DNA of 48,808 nucleotides from Roseibium denhamense (GTDB taxonomy: Bacteria; Pseudomonadota; Alphaproteobacteria; Rhizobiales; Stappiaceae): contig NZ_SMLZ01000094.1 in assembly GCF_009711415.1 (NCBI RefSeq), positions 1 to 48,808 of the forward strand, given 5' to 3'. Position numbers and translations under genes: made by a program. The notes under the pieces were generated by a model. The model did no database searches, had not been told where the DNA came from, and saw only the letters and a program-made list of their open reading frames with translations. Within the stretch, counting starts at the first letter, position 1; each line of letters opens with the position of its first letter. Of this stretch, positions 35,060-44,337 are shown one piece after another.

Positions 35060-37449
35060 TGGATCAAACAGCGCCTGCCCCTGTGACATCCGAGGGCAAA
35101 GAGACCACGGTCAACAAGTTTTCCCGCCACAGTTTCCGGGCAAAATTCATGCTCGTTGTTGGCGCGGCAGTGGTTTTCGACCTCATGATGGGCGGCGGGA
35201 TCGCGATCTGGAACGTGCAAAGGCTATCGAAAGATGCCACGCGACAAGTCAGTGCCGGCCTGACCAGCACGATGGAAGACTACCTGCGAACCTATATTGA
35301 GACGACCGCATTACGCACCAACTTGTTGCTTGACCAGACCTTCTCGGAAGTTGAAGCGCTTGGCGCCTCCATGCAGACGCTGATTGATCACCCGGAAACC
35401 GAGCGCAAGATCGGGCGCGTCGTCGAGGAGGACCAGGACCTCGGCGATAACCTGCTGTACAATCCGGATGGCAACTGGTCCCAAAACCCGTCCGGCCCGA
35501 GCGTCGTCAGCATTTGGGGTTATCTTCTGGATGACGAAGGAAACCCGCTTCCGGACGTCCAGGAGCAAATCGAGAACAGCTCGACCTTCAATCTGGTCGC
35601 ACCTGGCTTGATGACGTCCGGGTCGCCCAAGCTGCAGATGTATTACGTCGGCCCGAAAGACAAACCGATCATGCGGACAACGCCGCATACGGAACAGGCT
35701 CAGACATTCGACAAGCTTTACCCGGGGCACAACGAAGCAAACTTCTGGGACTTCTTTTTCCCTGGCGTTTATGAAGGCTGGCAGTCCTGGATTGCGGATC
35801 CCTCCAACCGCCCGGTCAACCGCAACATTGTAGGCACCGAACCTTATGTCGATGCCATTACCGGTGCGCTTATCGTAAGTTTCTTTGAGCCCCTATGGAC
35901 CGAGGACCGGTCTGATGTTGCCGGCATGGTTGCGGTCGATGTCACACTCGACCAGTTTGCAAGTCTGGTCGAAAACGTCCAGATCGCGGATACCGGCTTC
36001 GGATTTCTGACTTCGTCGGGCGGCAATGTGATTGCGACCAGCGAAATCGGGGCACAAGAACTCGGTCTGGTCGCCGAAGACGCCACCGGTCAAGGCGTCA
36101 CAGGCGTGAATCGCTACCTCTCGGATAGTAAGTATTCATCAATCGCCAATCTGGCGATGCCTGTGAATACTGACACCATCATCGACCGCATCACGATCGA
36201 AGACGGCGACAGGAAAGAGAGCTTTCTTGTTATCTTGAAGCAGCTCGAGCCGATGAACCTGTGGAATGGCACGGGTATTCAATCCGAACGCCTGACCCTG
36301 GGTTTCATGGTGTCGGAAGACGAAGTCTACGCCCTGCTGACAACGATTCAGAATGAAATCTCCGAAGCGACCGAACGGATCGTCTATTGGCAGATTGCGG
36401 CATTGATGGTTGCGCTGGTGATCGTCTTCATCGCCGTTTACGCCGTTTCCGGCCGCATCACGGCAGGTCTCAGCAAGCTGGCGAATGCCGCCCAGGCACT
36501 TGAGAACAAGGACTACTCGGTCCGTGTTGCGATCCCCTCGCGCGATGAAGTCGGCGCCGTGGGCCTTGCCTTCAACAGGATGGCCGCAGAGATCAGCTAC
36601 CATACGGAAAATCTCGAGAAGCTGGTGGACGAGCGGACCGCGAAACTGGAGTCCGCCAACAAGGAGATTGTCGCTCTAAACCAACGGCTGAAGGACGAGA
36701 ATCTGCGGCTTGGCGCCGAACTTGATGTTGCCAAGCGCATTCAGGAGATGGTTCTTCCGCGCCGCAGCGAACTCGAAGGCATTTCTCAAGTCGAAATCGC
36801 GGCCTACATGGAGCCGGCCGACGAGGTTGGCGGGGACTATTATGATGTCCTTCATGACGGCGGGCGCATCAAGGTCGGCATCGGTGACGTGACTGGGCAC
36901 GGTCTGGAATCCGGTGTGCTCATGCTCATGGTGCAGTCCGTTGCCCGAGCTTTGCAGGAAAAGGGCGACCGGGATCCGATCGCGTTCCTGGGGGTTCTGA
37001 ACCGGGCCCTTTACAAAAACATCGAGCGGACCAACTCCGACAAGCACATGACACTGGCCTTCGTCGATTACGAAGACGGCAAGGTCACCTTGTCCGGACA
37101 GCATGAGGAAGTGCTGATCATACGGGCAAATGGCGATGTGGAGCGGATCGACACCGTGGATCTCGGGTTCCCTGTCGGCTTGGAAGCAGACATCACCCCA
37201 TTCGTTCAAACGCTGGATCTCGGATTTTCGAAGAACGACATCCTCATCCTTCACACGGACGGGGTGACGGAAGCCGAAACGCCTGGCGGTGAGCTTTATG
37301 GATTTGACCGCATGTGTGATTGCGCTAAGGCCAATATCGACAAACCTGCCAAAGGTATTGCCGAAGCTATTATCCGCGACGTGAAAGAGCACATCGATAC
37401 TCAAAAAATGTTTGACGACATTACCCTTGTCGTAATGAAGCATAGGTAA
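35059..37449 (+). CDS. Membrane sensor phosphatase: dCache-HAMP-SpoIIE PP2C
   Basis: A 796-residue SiaA/RsbU-like sensor. A membrane segment at 28-51 is followed by a large periplasmic dCache-type domain (about 55-440), a second membrane segment (444-466), a HAMP domain (467-520), a coiled coil (520-560) and a PP2C/SpoIIE domain to the end. PP2C landmarks: AKRIQEMVLPRRSEL, EVGGDYYDVLHDGG, GIGDVTGHGLESGVLML, LHTDGVTEAE and FDDITLVVMKH, all metal ligands in place. It probably senses a small ligand outside the inner membrane and dephosphorylates a STAS-type partner, most likely the product of 38030-38368. It is coupled to the methyltransferase gene by TAATG and to the next gene by a 3-base gap. 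Confidence 0.9.
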   Translation: MDQTAPAPVTSEGKETTVNKFSRHSFRAKFMLVVGAAVVFDLMMGGGIAIWNVQRLSKDATRQVSAGLTSTMEDYLRTYIETTALRTNLLLDQTFSEVEALGASMQTLIDHPETERKIGRVVEEDQDLGDNLLYNPDGNWSQNPSGPSVVSIWGYLLDDEGNPLPDVQEQIENSSTFNLVAPGLMTSGSPKLQMYYVGPKDKPIMRTTPHTEQAQTFDKLYPGHNEANFWDFFFPGVYEGWQSWIADPSNRPVNRNIVGTEPYVDAITGALIVSFFEPLWTEDRSDVAGMVAVDVTLDQFASLVENVQIADTGFGFLTSSGGNVIATSEIGAQELGLVAEDATGQGVTGVNRYLSDSKYSSIANLAMPVNTDTIIDRITIEDGDRKESFLVILKQLEPMNLWNGTGIQSERLTLGFMVSEDEVYALLTTIQNEISEATERIVYWQIAALMVALVIVFIAVYAVSGRITAGLSKLANAAQALENKDYSVRVAIPSRDEVGAVGLAFNRMAAEISYHTENLEKLVDERTAKLESANKEIVALNQRLKDENLRLGAELDVAKRIQEMVLPRRSELEGISQVEIAAYMEPADEVGGDYYDVLHDGGRIKVGIGDVTGHGLESGVLMLMVQSVARALQEKGDRDPIAFLGVLNRALYKNIERTNSDKHMTLAFVDYEDGKVTLSGQHEEVLIIRANGDVERIDTVDLGFPVGLEADITPFVQTLDLGFSKNDILILHTDGVTEAETPGGELYGFDRMCDCAKANIDKPAKGIAEAIIRDVKEHIDTQKMFDDITLVVMKHR

Positions 37450-37452
37450 CCG

Positions 37453-37998
37453 ATGACAGAAACATTCGGAAACGCAGACCTGTCGAATGGTGAAGCGGCA
37501 AAAACACTGCATATCAATCTGGGCGCTGAGCCTTTGGAACTGAGTTGGCAGCACTGCGGAACCACGTCTGATTTTCTTGGCGAATATTTTGCAAAATGTT
37601 GTGAAAAAGGCGTGGATCAGGTCGACGCCCGGCACAGCATAGGCTACCTCCTCAACGAGATTTTGGAAAATGCCGTCAAGTTCCGGCACAAGGGCAACGT
37701 GGAAATACGCTGCTCGATGGAGCGCAATGTCTTTGAATCGACCATCTCGAACATGGTCGATCCGCAGACCGCCGAAAAGTTTCAGGCGCTCTTGCAGGAG
37801 TTGTTGTCCCGGGATCCCGGTGAACTGCTTCTGGAGCGGATCGAAGCCAATGCGTCGGATGCAGGTTCCGGTGGTTCGGGCCTCGGGCTTTTGACGTTGA
37901 TGAACGATTATGATGCGCGCTTGGGCTGGAGTTTTCGCTCCGATCATGCCAATGGAACAGTACACCTTCATACGGTCGCAGCTCTGACATTCGCTTGA
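37453..37998 (+). CDS. slr1658/SiaB-like HATPase kinase
   Basis: A 181-residue ATPase-fold protein with an intact N-box, LLNEILENAVKFRHKG, and a glycine-rich lid, GSGGSGLGLLTLMNDY. This fits the slr1658/SiaB (DUF6272) group, which phosphorylates small STAS-like or SiaC-type proteins. It starts three bases after the sensor phosphatase and is followed by its likely substrate, so phosphatase, kinase and substrate form one operon. Confidence 0.8.
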   Translation: MTETFGNADLSNGEAAKTLHINLGAEPLELSWQHCGTTSDFLGEYFAKCCEKGVDQVDARHSIGYLLNEILENAVKFRHKGNVEIRCSMERNVFESTISNMVDPQTAEKFQALLQELLSRDPGELLLERIEANASDAGSGGSGLGLLTLMNDYDARLGWSFRSDHANGTVHLHTVAALTFA

Positions 37999-38029
37999 CC
38001 GCAGTCTCATTCCTAGGGGAAAAATAAGC

Positions 38030-38368
38030 ATGGAAATCAGCACGAACGATTATCGTGTTTGGTCTGAGGGCGCGAGGATCCATTACGAAGGCACAATGCG
38101 GCTGTCCGGCACGGAAGCTTACGCGCCCATCCTTGAGTTGATGAACAACGTTCTGGCGACCAAACCGGCGGAGATCATCCTTGATCTGACAGGCCTTGAG
38201 TTCCTCAACAGCTCCGGCATCAATCTGCTGGCAAAGTTTACCATCGAAATTCGAAAACAGCCTGATATCGGCGTAAAGGTGCTGGGATCCAAGTCAATCC
38301 CGTGGCAGTCTAAATCGCTCCGCAATCTGCAGCGGCTTCACCCTGCCCTCGAGTTGCAGATCAACTGA
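38030..38368 (+). CDS. slr1659-type STAS-like regulator
   Basis: A 112-residue protein with an STAS-like core: IHYEGTMRLSGTEAYAPILE, IILDLTGLEFLNSSGINLLA and IPWQSKSLRNLQRLHPALEL. The SSG motif offers a serine at the usual phosphorylation site. It resembles the slr1659 regulator group, found beside slr1658-like kinases. AGGGGA lies nine bases before the ATG. It is likely the phospho-switch read by the kinase at 37453-37998 and the phosphatase at 35059-37449; its downstream partner is unknown. Confidence 0.8.
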   Translation: MEISTNDYRVWSEGARIHYEGTMRLSGTEAYAPILELMNNVLATKPAEIILDLTGLEFLNSSGINLLAKFTIEIRKQPDIGVKVLGSKSIPWQSKSLRNLQRLHPALELQIN

Positions 38369-38421
38369 CCACTGCGCCGGGATGGGGCGTGACTATTCGC
38401 CCGAAGGGCATTGAGACTGGG

Positions 38422-38838
38422 ATGATTGGTTTCCGCCGGACATTGCTTGTGACCTGCACAGCCGCCTTGGCCGCGGCCTGCGTGTCCGGCGGCAATCCCA
38501 GGATCCGCACCGATTTCGATGGAAAACCGTCAGCCGATTTTTTCAACAAGTACGGCCCACCTGACCAGGTCATTGCCTATCAGGCGATCCCCAAGGGCGC
38601 GGATCCACTCAACTATCCACAGGGCGATCCGAAAGAACTGGTCTATTACTGGTCTTCCATCAACAAGACCACAATGACTTCCAAGAAGCATCCCGAACCT
38701 TTGACCCAGGAGTGCAATCTCGCAATCCTGACCGAAGCCGACGGCAAGATCCTTCGGGTCGAAGTCCAGACCGACAGCGGCGACATTCAAAGCGCAAGGA
38801 CCTATTGCGAAAGCGTGCTGAACCAGAGCACGGGGTGA
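38422..38838 (+). CDS. Small lipoprotein of unknown function
   Basis: A 138-residue protein starting MIGFRRTLLVTCTAALAAAC. The basic N-terminus, hydrophobic run and LAAAC lipobox mark a lipoprotein with Cys 20 as the likely acylated residue. The mature part (FFNKYGPPDQVI, ELVYYWSS) faintly recalls the small SmpA/OmlA-like fold, but I do not assign it. Two further Cys residues may form a disulfide. I start at ATG 38422; the frame is open from 38389. It follows the STAS-like gene by 53 bases and may be cotranscribed. Confidence 0.7.
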   Translation: MIGFRRTLLVTCTAALAAACVSGGNPRIRTDFDGKPSADFFNKYGPPDQVIAYQAIPKGADPLNYPQGDPKELVYYWSSINKTTMTSKKHPEPLTQECNLAILTEADGKILRVEVQTDSGDIQSARTYCESVLNQSTG

Positions 38839-38940
38839 CCGCCGCAAATTGCAGGTGGCGATGGCGCCGGGGTCCTTTCGAAAACGGCGCATCTGATTGC
38901 GCTTTGCTGCTCCCTTTCGGAAAAATGCGCCCGGCAGCGA

Positions 38941-38985
38941 GAAACAATTGTTTCAGAAATTGACAATGTAAAAAACGAATGAAAC
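38941..38985 (+). promoter_or_regulatory. Palindrome and possible promoter upstream of the RpiR-type gene
   Basis: A perfect 14-bp palindrome GAAACAATTGTTTC (38941-38954) and a repeated half-site GAAAC (38981-38985) flank a TTGACA box at 38960-38965. The spacing suits autoregulation by the RpiR-type protein encoded ten bases downstream. No good -10 element follows, so the promoter itself is uncertain. Confidence 0.5.
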
Positions 38986-38994
38986 AGTACCGGC

Positions 38995-39864
38995 ATGGAG
39001 ATCAAGCCGCCTGTCCAGATCCGGTCTGCCATCTCGGCCAACTACGCTGATTTAAGCGAAACCTTGCGTATGGCCGCAGACTTTGTCGCTGAAAATCCAT
39101 TGGAAATTGCGACGCGCAGCCTGCGTTCGATCGCATCGACAAGCGGCGTTTCTCCGGCGAGCTACACGCGCCTTGCAAGAGCAATCGGCTATTCTGACTA
39201 TGAAGAACTGCGCGAGCAGGCGCGGACCGAGCTGGGCCGGAAGGAAACCAGCGATTTTCAAGGCAAGGCCAGGCGCCTTCGCAATGATGCCGATCATCCG
39301 TTGCTGCCCCGCCAGGTGTCCGCCTGCATCGACAACATCAAAAGCCTTCAAGATGATATCGATCCGCACATGCTAGAGGCGGTTGTCGACAGATTGGCCA
39401 AGTCCCGGAAGATCGTCCTTGTTGGCGCTTTGGCATCCGCCGGTTTTGCCGACTATTTCTCCTATCTTGCAAATTGGTTCGACGACCGATGGACGGTTGC
39501 GGGGCGCAACGGAACCACCCTTGGAAGCACGCTGGCCGGATTAACGTCAGCTGACACGGTCCTGATCATCTCAAAGCACCCGTACGCGCACCGCTCCGTT
39601 CAGGCAGCGGATCTTGCGGCAGCAAAGGGGGCAAAAGTGGTTGCCCTTACTGACAGCCACGCATTTCCGGGCTTGCGTTCAGCGGACTTTCATTTCATAC
39701 AACGCACTGAAAGTCCTCACTTTTTCTCCTCTTATGCGGCCACATTGGTCTTGATTGAAATCATCACTGGAATGTTGGTCGCGCGAGCCGGATCCGAGGC
39801 GGATGCCCGGATTCAAGATGTCGACAGGCACAACCGTCTGCTCGACGAAATTGAAAGCGTTTAG
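38995..39864 (+). CDS. RpiR/MurR-family transcriptional regulator
   Basis: A 289-residue regulator with an N-terminal HTH_6 domain ([20 protein letters not shown]) and a C-terminal SIS domain (about 125-265: [40 protein letters not shown]). SIS domains usually bind phosphosugars; here the typical ISxSGxT loop reads ISKHPYAH, so the ligand may differ. It lies upstream of the TAXI-TRAP genes on the same strand with a 50-base gap and probably controls them and itself. Confidence 0.88.
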   Translation: MEIKPPVQIRSAISANYADLSETLRMAADFVAENPLEIATRSLRSIASTSGVSPASYTRLARAIGYSDYEELREQARTELGRKETSDFQGKARRLRNDADHPLLPRQVSACIDNIKSLQDDIDPHMLEAVVDRLAKSRKIVLVGALASAGFADYFSYLANWFDDRWTVAGRNGTTLGSTLAGLTSADTVLIISKHPYAHRSVQAADLAAAKGAKVVALTDSHAFPGLRSADFHFIQRTESPHFFSSYAATLVLIEIITGMLVARAGSEADARIQDVDRHNRLLDEIESV

Positions 39865-39914
39865 GATGCCGAAGAGCGTCTGGCGCAAAACGTTATAAAG
39901 GGAAGCCAAGTCAA

Positions 39915-40883
39915 ATGATGATGAAACTGAACCTTGCCGGTGCCGTTGTCGCCACCAGCATCGCATTCACCGGCGCAGCCAGCGCCGAGGAATTCATCAC
40001 CATCGGCACCGGTGGTGTGACTGGTGTTTACTACCCGACCGGCGGTGCGATTTGCCGTCTGGTGAACAAGGGACGTAAAGACCACGGCATCCGTTGCTCG
40101 GTCGAGTCCACAGGCGGATCCGTCTACAACATCAACACCGTTCGCGCCGGCGAACTGGAATTCGGTGTTGCCCAGTCCGACTGGCAGTATCACGCCTATA
40201 ACGGCACTTCGAAGTTCGAAGAACAAGGTCCGTTCGAGAACCTGCGCGCCGTGTTCTCCGTTCACCCGGAGCCGTTCACCGTTGTTGCCCGCGCCGATGC
40301 CGGCATCACATCTTTTGATGACCTGAAGGGCAAGCGCGTGAACATTGGCAACCCGGGATCGGGTCAGCGCGGCACCATGGAAGTTCTCATGGAAGCCAAA
40401 GGCCTGACCACGGATGATTTCGCTCAGGCAACCGAGCTGAAAGCGGCCGAGCAGTCCGCAGCGCTTTGCGACAACCAGATCGATGCCATGGTCTACACGG
40501 TTGGACACCCGTCCGGCTCCATCCAGGAAGCAACGACCGCTTGCTCCTCCGTTCTGGTGACCGTTGACGGCGAAGCTGTCGACACGCTTGTCAATGACAA
40601 CAGCTACTACCGCACCGCGACCATTCCGGGCGGCATGTACCGCGGCAACGACAACGACACCCAAACCTTCGGTGTCGGCGCGACCTTCGTAACCTCCGCA
40701 GACGTTTCCGAAGACACTGTCTACGTGCTGGTGAAGTCCGTCTTCGAAAACTTCGATGCCTTCAAGAAGTTGCACCCGGCATTTGCCAACCTGCAGCCGG
40801 AAGAAATGGTTGCAGACGGTCTGTCCGCTCCGCTCCATGACGGCGCTGCGAAGTACTACAAGGAACAGGGCTGGATCAACTAA
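39915..40883 (+). CDS. TAXI-family TRAP transporter substrate-binding protein
   Basis: A 322-residue periplasmic binding protein. The Sec signal peptide ends after AASA near residue 24. The mature part has the TAXI signature ([20 protein letters not shown]), then [20 protein letters not shown] and [23 protein letters not shown] proteins deliver substrates, often carboxylates or amino acids, to fused TRAP permeases. The actual substrate cannot be told from sequence. The permease gene follows after a hairpin. Confidence 0.93.
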   Translation: MMMKLNLAGAVVATSIAFTGAASAEEFITIGTGGVTGVYYPTGGAICRLVNKGRKDHGIRCSVESTGGSVYNINTVRAGELEFGVAQSDWQYHAYNGTSKFEEQGPFENLRAVFSVHPEPFTVVARADAGITSFDDLKGKRVNIGNPGSGQRGTMEVLMEAKGLTTDDFAQATELKAAEQSAALCDNQIDAMVYTVGHPSGSIQEATTACSSVLVTVDGEAVDTLVNDNSYYRTATIPGGMYRGNDNDTQTFGVGATFVTSADVSEDTVYVLVKSVFENFDAFKKLHPAFANLQPEEMVADGLSAPLHDGAAKYYKEQGWIN

Positions 40884-40898
40884 GACCTGACTGTTCAA

Positions 40899-40923
40899 GG
40901 GCCCGGCTGGATCAGCCGGGTCC
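40899..40923 (+). terminator. Hairpin between TRAP binding protein and permease genes
   Basis: CCCGGCT (40902-40908) pairs with AGCCGGG (40914-40920), extended by a GG/CC pair across a bulge and followed by a pyrimidine-rich TCCTTTCTCC. It probably acts as a partial terminator or 3'-end stabiliser so that binding protein is made in excess over permease. Confidence 0.6.
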
Positions 40924-41066
40924 TTTCTCCATGACCGCCATGATTGGGCAGACGATGGCGCGATTGAAATGCTTGTAAGACGGCTCCGGAGTGGCCGAAA
41001 ATTCCGGGACTGTTGGGAAAGAAGCGGACAACCCGTATTCCGGGGAAGAGACCGCAGGGGGAAATT

Positions 41067-43709
41067 ATGTCAGATCAAATGCAGCCGGCAGGCGGACGCC
41101 AGGATAGGCGCGGCTTGAGCGAGGCAGAACTCCAGGAACTCGTCGCCTCGTCAGATTCGGGATCGAGGAACCCTCCCGGATCGGTTGGCCTCCTGATCGC
41201 GGCCACAGCTCTGATTTGGTCTGCATTCCAGGTACTACTCGCCTCCCCGGTCGTCTATTATGTCTTGCCTTCCGACATCATAAATAACAGCCGCCAAGTC
41301 CACTTGGCCTTCGCCATGTTCCTCGCGTTCATGGCATACCCTGCTCTTAGCAGCAGTCCCCGCCACCGGGTGCCCCTGCAAGATTGGGCACTTGCTATTT
41401 TCGGGGCATTCGTCGCCCTTTACGGTTTTTTCTTCTACGACAAAATCGTCAACAATGGCGGTCTGGCAGACAATATGGACAAGTGGTTTGCGCTTGCCGG
41501 GATCATCGTGCTTTTCGAGGCAGCCCGGCGCGCCCTCGGTCCGGCAATGGCAATCGTTGCGACCGTGTTCCTGCTCTATGTCTTCTTCGGTTCCTCCCCC
41601 TGGGTCCCGGAAGTCATCCGCTGGAAAGGCGCGTCGCTGCAAAAGGCGATGAGCCATATGTGGATTACCTCTGAGGGTGTCTTCGGTATCGCACTCGGCG
41701 TCTCCACCAAGTTCGTCTTCCTCTTCGTTCTCTTTGGCGCCTTGCTGGACAAGGCGGGTGCCGGCAACTACTTCATCAAGATGGCGTTCGGCGCGCTTGG
41801 CCACCTCAAGGGCGGTCCGGCGAAGGCGGCTGTTGTGGGGTCTGCCGCAACAGGCCTGATCTCCGGATCCTCCATTGCCAACGTGGTCACCACCGGTACC
41901 TTCACTATTCCGCTCATGAAGCGGGTTGGCTTCACCTCCGAACAAGCCGGTTCGGTCGAGGTGGCCTCATCGGTAAACGGTCAGATCATGCCCCCCGTCA
42001 TGGGCGCGGCCGCCTTCCTGATGGTGGAATATGTCGGCATCTCCTATGTGGCGGTGATTACACACGCCTTCCTGCCGGCCCTGATTTCCTATATCGCGCT
42101 GGTTTACATCGTTCACCTGGAAGCCGTGAAACGCAACATGCCGGTCATCGGCCACAAGACCGTTTCCACCTTGCGGACGGTCCTGGGGATGTTCTTCTTC
42201 TTCGCAGGCTTTGCCGCCCTTTGTTATGGCATCCAGTATCCGATCAGCTGGGTTGTCGCCTTGGTTCCGGAAGGCGCCAGCTGGGTCCTCGCGGCGCTGG
42301 TTTTCCTTGCTTATGTTGTACTTTTGAAACTGGCAGCAAGTGTAGACGATCTGCACCCCGATGATCCGAACGCCAAAGACGTACAGCTTCCGGAAATTGC
42401 GGAGATCTACAAGTCCGGCCTGTACTACCTCCTGCCGATAGTGGTGCTGGTCTACTTCCTGATGATCGAGCAGAAGTCGCCGGGCCTGTCGGCCTTCTGG
42501 GCAACCGCGCTCCTCATCGCGATCCTTTTGACTCAGCGGCCGCTGAAAGCAATCTTCCGCGGTGAGAGCGAGACCGTGGCGGCAATCAAGGCCGGCGTAA
42601 ACGATCTTGCACATGGCATGATTGACGGCGCCCGCAACATGATCGGGATCGGCCTTGCGACTGCAACCGCTGGCATCATCGTGGGCACGGTTACGCTCAC
42701 CGGCATCGGTCAGGTCATGGCCGATCTCGTCGAGTTCGTCTCCGGTGGCAATCTCGTGTTCATGCTGATCTTCGTCGGGATCCTGTCACTGGTTCTCGGC
42801 ATGGGCCTGCCCACCACAGCCAACTACATTGTGGTCTCGTCGCTGATGGCTGGCGTGGTTGTCGAACTTGGCGCGCAGTCCGGGCTGATCGTGCCGCTGA
42901 TCGCAGTCCATCTGTTTGTCTTCTATTTCGGGATCATGGCGGATGTGACGCCTCCTGTGGGACTTGCGTCCTTCGCCGCGGCGGCGGTGTCGGGCGGCAA
43001 TGCGATCAAGACGGGCTTTACCGCCTTCTTTTATTCCCTGCGTACGATTGCCCTGCCCTTCGTGTTCATCTTCAACACCGACCTTCTCCTGATCGACGTC
43101 ACTTGGGCCCAGGGCATCATGGTGTTCATTGTCTCGACAATCGCGATCCTTGTGTTCACCGCCGGAACCATGGGGTACTTCATCACCCATAACCGCATCT
43201 ATGAGAGCATTGCGCTCATCCTGGTGTCCTTCATCCTGTTCCGGCCGGACTTCTTCATGAACCAGGTGCAACCGCCTTATGAATTTGTCCAGCCTGCCGG
43301 CTTCGTCTCGGCAATCGGCGACGCTGCCCCTGGAAGCGAGATCAAGGTCAATCTGAAAGGCCCGGATTTCGATACCGGCAACACGACCGAGACAACGATC
43401 CTGATAACAACAGGCGATGAAAGCGGCGGCGAAGAGCGCCTGTCCGCGCTAGGCCTGACAACAATCGATGAAGGCGGCGTCCTGAAGCTCGACGAACCCT
43501 TCCCCGGCACGCCGTTCTTCGAACAGCTCAGCAACTTCGACTTCTATGCCGATGAGCCGGTCGTGATCGAGACGGCTCAACTCGAGGCGGATCAGCTGCC
43601 GAAGGAACTGATGTTCCTCCCGGGCTTCCTGCTGCTGGGTCTGATCTATGCTCTTCAACGCGGCCGTGCCGGCCGGAGTGCCCGCCAGGAAGAAGGAGTT
43701 CCGGCATGA
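41067..43709 (+). CDS. TRAP transporter fused permease (DctQM-type, TAXI system)
   Basis: An 880-residue polytopic membrane protein typical of TAXI-associated TRAP permeases, where the small and large subunits are fused. The DctM-like half shows GSAATGLISGSSIANVVTTG, SVNGQIMPPVMGAAAFLMVE and, near the end, LGMGLPTTANYIVVSSLMAG. About 15 or more hydrophobic segments are visible. The C-terminal 150 residues (FVQPAGFVSAIGDAAPGSEI onward) form a DUF3394-like soluble domain ending in one more membrane segment. ATG 41067 follows an AGGGGG ribosome binding site; the longer open frame from 41013 begins with an Arg/Lys-rich tail that looks non-coding. It overlaps the UspA-like gene by four bases. Confidence 0.92.
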   Translation: MSDQMQPAGGRQDRRGLSEAELQELVASSDSGSRNPPGSVGLLIAATALIWSAFQVLLASPVVYYVLPSDIINNSRQVHLAFAMFLAFMAYPALSSSPRHRVPLQDWALAIFGAFVALYGFFFYDKIVNNGGLADNMDKWFALAGIIVLFEAARRALGPAMAIVATVFLLYVFFGSSPWVPEVIRWKGASLQKAMSHMWITSEGVFGIALGVSTKFVFLFVLFGALLDKAGAGNYFIKMAFGALGHLKGGPAKAAVVGSAATGLISGSSIANVVTTGTFTIPLMKRVGFTSEQAGSVEVASSVNGQIMPPVMGAAAFLMVEYVGISYVAVITHAFLPALISYIALVYIVHLEAVKRNMPVIGHKTVSTLRTVLGMFFFFAGFAALCYGIQYPISWVVALVPEGASWVLAALVFLAYVVLLKLAASVDDLHPDDPNAKDVQLPEIAEIYKSGLYYLLPIVVLVYFLMIEQKSPGLSAFWATALLIAILLTQRPLKAIFRGESETVAAIKAGVNDLAHGMIDGARNMIGIGLATATAGIIVGTVTLTGIGQVMADLVEFVSGGNLVFMLIFVGILSLVLGMGLPTTANYIVVSSLMAGVVVELGAQSGLIVPLIAVHLFVFYFGIMADVTPPVGLASFAAAAVSGGNAIKTGFTAFFYSLRTIALPFVFIFNTDLLLIDVTWAQGIMVFIVSTIAILVFTAGTMGYFITHNRIYESIALILVSFILFRPDFFMNQVQPPYEFVQPAGFVSAIGDAAPGSEIKVNLKGPDFDTGNTTETTILITTGDESGGEERLSALGLTTIDEGGVLKLDEPFPGTPFFEQLSNFDFYADEPVVIETAQLEADQLPKELMFLPGFLLLGLIYALQRGRAGRSARQEEGVPA

Positions 43710-44137
43710 CCAGTTCGGTATTGTGTGCTGTCGATGTGAGCCAGGACCATGACAAGAAGGTGCTGGAAACTGCCAACAAACTTGCGCAGCTGGACAATGC
43801 GCAGCTTGATGTGATGACCGTCATTCCAAGTGCCGGCATCACGTTGGTGGCGTCCTACTTCGACGAGAACTTTCAAGGAGAGCTGGTCGCGGAAACCCAG
43901 AAAAAGCTGGTTGACAAAGTTGCCTCTGTCTTGGGCGAGGACCGCAACAGCGAAATCCGGCATGTGGTTGCGACGGGATCGATCTACGAGGAGATCCTCG
44001 AGGGGGCCAAAAAGGCCGGTTCCGATCTCATCGTGATCGGCGCGCATCAGCCCCATTTGAGCGAATATCTGCTAGGGCCGAACGCTGCCCGGGTCGTCCG
44101 TCACTCCAAATGTTCCGTTTATGTGGTGCGGGACTGA
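43706..44137 (+). CDS. UspA-like universal stress protein coupled to TRAP permease
   Basis: A 143-residue Usp domain protein (SSVLCAVDVSQDHDKKVLET at the start, SDLIVIGAHQPHLSEYLLG and RVVRHSKCSVYVVRD at the end). Its ATG overlaps the permease stop in ATGA. Usp genes coupled to TRAP permeases are known to tune transport (TeaD type). The GxxGx9G ATP-binding signature is altered: the segment reads GAHQPHLSEYLLG, lacking the second glycine, so ATP binding is doubtful. Confidence 0.88.
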   Translation: MTSSVLCAVDVSQDHDKKVLETANKLAQLDNAQLDVMTVIPSAGITLVASYFDENFQGELVAETQKKLVDKVASVLGEDRNSEIRHVVATGSIYEEILEGAKKAGSDLIVIGAHQPHLSEYLLGPNAARVVRHSKCSVYVVRD

Positions 44138-44180
44138 TCGGTTCACTCCGCATCGGTTTAGTGCAAATCGCATTTAATCG

Positions 44181-44231
44181 GTGTCGTCTTTCACTTTCTG
44201 AAATCAATGATTTCAACGCAAAAGACGACAC
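44181..44231. repeat. Nested inverted repeat downstream of the usp gene
   Basis: Outer arms GTGTCGTCTTT (44181-44191) and AAAGACGACAC (44221-44231) are perfect 11-bp complements. Inside them TGAAATC (44199-44205) and GATTTCA (44209-44215) form a second perfect hairpin. The unit could be a bidirectional terminator without a clean T-run, a protein binding site, or part of a small RNA ending at the terminator at 44280. Confidence 0.6.
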
Positions 44232-44279
44232 ATGATGAATACGAATTAATGCGACACGCGCTAGATCAGTAGAAACGAA

Positions 44280-44303
44280 GCCGCTCCCGAGGGGGCGGCT
44301 TTT
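44280..44303 (+). terminator. Rho-independent terminator
   Basis: GCCGCTCCC (44280-44288) pairs with GGGGGCGGC (44291-44299) with one G-T wobble and is followed at once by TTTT and a pyrimidine stretch. It lies about 140 bases after the usp stop, so it ends the TRAP-usp operon or an unannotated small RNA in between. Confidence 0.8.
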
Positions 44304-44337
44304 CCTTTGGTGATGCCGGGATGAGGGACTAATACAG

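Noticed and set aside
39861..40898. A 345-codon minus-strand frame opposite the TAXI binding protein.
   Set aside because: It is a shadow; the plus-strand product has a signal peptide and TAXI motifs.
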